Positions 8,175 to 9,605 of a stretch of 9,605 nt of DNA are shown one piece after another. The notes under the pieces are model-generated. The model had not been told where the DNA came from. It saw only the letters and a list, made by a program, of their open reading frames with translations, and made no database searches. Position 1 is the first letter of the stretch, and every line of letters starts with the position of its first letter. Source of the DNA: an uncultured Bacteroidota bacterium (GTDB taxonomy: Bacteria; Bacteroidota; Bacteroidia; Chitinophagales; Chitinophagaceae); contig CAINOM010000605.1 in assembly GCA_903851455.1 (NCBI GenBank), forward strand, positions 1-9,605. The letters run 5' to 3'. The translations under genes were made by a program, and so were the position numbers.

Positions 8175-9587
8175 ATGATGACAGAGCAAAAAGCGAGTGG
8201 AGAATCGTTCCGGGACAAGGTAGCGACAGTTGATAAAAAAGGTAAGCGCGTCTGGGTGTTCCCCCAAATGCCGGAAGGCAGATTGTTTAACGCCCGCAAA
8301 GCCGTTACAGCTGTATACCTGTTACTCTTTTTCGGACTGCCATTTATCAAAATAAACGACCATCCGCTATTCCTGATAAACATCCTGGAGAGGAAGTTTA
8401 TTCTCTTCGGGCAAATATTCTGGCCGCAGGATTTCTTCATCTTTGCCCTGGGAATGATCGTGTTCATCATGTTCATCGCATTGTTCACAGTTGTCTTCGG
8501 GCGAGTGTTCTGTGGTTGGGCCTGCCCCCAGACCATATTTATGGAAATGCTGTTCCGCAGGATCGAATACCTGATAGACGGCAATGCAGCGCAGCAAAAA
8601 CTGCTGGCAAAAGCACCATGGAATACGGATAAGATCATAAAGCGTGTTAGCAAGTGGGTGGCCTTTTGGCTATTAAGTTTTTTGATAGCCAACACCTTCC
8701 TCGCTTACATAATCGGCGTAGACGAATTGCGTAAAATGGTCACAGAACCGTTCATGCTGCATATAGGTTCGTTTGCATCGCTGGCCGTTTTTACTACGGT
8801 ATTCTTTTTCGTTTACCTGTGGATGCGCGAACAAATATGTACGGTGATCTGTCCTTATGGCCGTATGCAGGGCGTTTTACTCGACCGCAATTCAATGATC
8901 GTGGCCTACGATTACAAAAGGGGCGAGGATCGCGGTAAGTTTCACAAAAACGAAACCCGCACTATCGGTGACTGTATCGATTGTGAGCAATGTGTCAAGG
9001 TCTGCCCTACCGGTATTGACATCAGGAATGGCACACAGCTGGAATGCATCAATTGTACCGCATGTATAGACGCATGCAACCGGATGATGGATGCAGTGGG
9101 TTTGCCGCAAGGTCTCATCAGGATCGCATCTGAAAATAACATTGCCAAGAAACGCAACTGGATATTTTCCGGCAAAATGAAGGCGTACAGCATTGTGATG
9201 TGCGTTCTGCTGGGCGTACTTGTATGGTTGTTGGCCAGTCGCTCAGACATCGGCATTACCCTATTGCGCACACCGGGACAGTTATACCAGGAGCAACCGG
9301 GCAACCAGATGAGCAATGTATATAACTACAAAATGCTCAACAAGACTTTCAGGGAGAAAGAAATAGCACTGGTGCCGGAGAACTTTAAAGGCACCATAAC
9401 CCTGATAGGAGAAACAAAACTGAAAATACCTAAGGACGGCACGGTGACAGGGACGATGTTCGTATACCTGGATAAGGGAGCTCTTACGGGTAGAAAAACG
9501 AAATTAGAGATAGGCGTCTACGAACAGGGGAAAAAGATAAGCACCATTACCACATCATTTCTGGGACCTTTTACAGAAAACAATTAA
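8175..9587 (+). CDS. ccoG: CcoG, polyferredoxin-type cbb3 oxidase accessory protein
   Basis: A membrane protein of 470 residues (469 from the second ATG at 8178). Hydrophobic segments lie at about 43-60, 88-108, 161-181, 197-217 and 338-355. The family signatures are CGWACPQTIFMEMLFRRIE (113-131) and CTVICPYGRMQGVLLD (222-237). Two 4Fe-4S ferredoxin-like clusters follow: C267, C270, C273, C277 and C291, C294, C297, C301. The last part, after about residue 380, fits the immunoglobulin-like FixG C-terminal domain and would lie outside the cytoplasm. CcoG (FixG, RdxA) is reported to reduce Cu(II) to Cu(I) for delivery to the oxidase active site. Length and motif order are normal. It lies 25 bp after ccoP and 12 bp before the next start codon. 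Confidence 0.95.
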   Translation: MMTEQKASGESFRDKVATVDKKGKRVWVFPQMPEGRLFNARKAVTAVYLLLFFGLPFIKINDHPLFLINILERKFILFGQIFWPQDFFIFALGMIVFIMFIALFTVVFGRVFCGWACPQTIFMEMLFRRIEYLIDGNAAQQKLLAKAPWNTDKIIKRVSKWVAFWLLSFLIANTFLAYIIGVDELRKMVTEPFMLHIGSFASLAVFTTVFFFVYLWMREQICTVICPYGRMQGVLLDRNSMIVAYDYKRGEDRGKFHKNETRTIGDCIDCEQCVKVCPTGIDIRNGTQLECINCTACIDACNRMMDAVGLPQGLIRIASENNIAKKRNWIFSGKMKAYSIVMCVLLGVLVWLLASRSDIGITLLRTPGQLYQEQPGNQMSNVYNYKMLNKTFREKEIALVPENFKGTITLIGETKLKIPKDGTVTGTMFVYLDKGALTGRKTKLEIGVYEQGKKISTITTSFLGPFTENN

Positions 9588-9599
9588 AAACTACATTTT

Positions 9600-9605
9600 A
9601 TGAGC
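9600..9605 (+). CDS. Start of the next gene, possibly ccoH, cut by the window edge
   Basis: An ATG at 9600 followed by AGC lies 12 bp after the ccoG stop, behind an AT-rich run. Only two codons are visible, so nothing can be said from the protein. The gap size is like the others in this operon, and ccoH (fixH) usually follows ccoG; the identity is inferred from gene order only. Confidence 0.35.

Noticed and set aside
8033..8695. 220-residue antisense open frame opposite ccoP and ccoG
   Set aside because: It lies opposite two strongly supported genes, its translation has no recognisable domain, and its composition fits a mirror frame of membrane-protein codons.
8942..9316. 124-residue antisense open frame opposite the ccoG ferredoxin region
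   Set aside because: Its cysteine and histidine content is a shadow of the real ccoG reading frame; there is no independent promoter or start signal.

Overview
The window reads as chromosomal DNA from a member of the Bacteroidota, probably close to Chitinophagaceae. The evidence is a CcoN-CcoO fusion, a CcoP with a single haem-c motif, starts preceded by A-rich sequence instead of Shine-Dalgarno motifs, and promoters carrying the phylum's TAnnTTTG -7 element. The genus is an inference. Genes are tightly packed. I saw no mobile element, CRISPR array, tRNA or rRNA, and no gene-free stretch longer than about 180 bp.

Layout. (1) 2-724 (+): 3' part of a LOG-family (TIGR00730-type) nucleotide phosphoribohydrolase, running off the left edge. 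(2) 733-2016 (-): a secreted YcbB-like L,D-transpeptidase, convergent with the LOG gene. (3) 2037-3335 (-): an acetyl-CoA hydrolase/CoA-transferase, upstream of the transpeptidase in the same apparent operon. (4) 3336-3451: a divergent promoter region. (5) 3452-4276 (+): a tandem-domain universal stress protein. (6) 4277-4456: a second promoter region. (7) 4457-9587 (+): ccoS, ccoNO, ccoQ, ccoP and ccoG, a cbb3-type cytochrome c oxidase operon separated by gaps of 5-27 bp. The first two codons of a further gene, probably ccoH, lie at the right edge.

How the genes work together. CcoNO, CcoQ and CcoP form the high-affinity terminal oxidase used at low oxygen. CcoS and CcoG are assembly and copper-handling factors. 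The universal stress protein and the CoA-transferase are not oxidase parts, but they appear to share its control. Both intergenic regions contain two Crp/Fnr-like palindromes (core TGAY-N4-RTCA) whose centres are exactly 22 bp apart. In all three promoters the proximal palindrome is centred 29.5 bp from the first base of a TAnnTTTG-like -7 element, near -41.5 relative to the likely transcription start. The two-box module is repeated 1001 bp apart, and in the divergent region it can serve both directions.

The protein-coding content is a known type of locus and I do not claim a new system. The least expected observations are the repeated two-box promoter design, the probable inclusion of the CoA-transferase and a cell-wall transpeptidase in the same low-oxygen regulon, and the transpeptidase's apparent loss of its peptidoglycan-binding domain.
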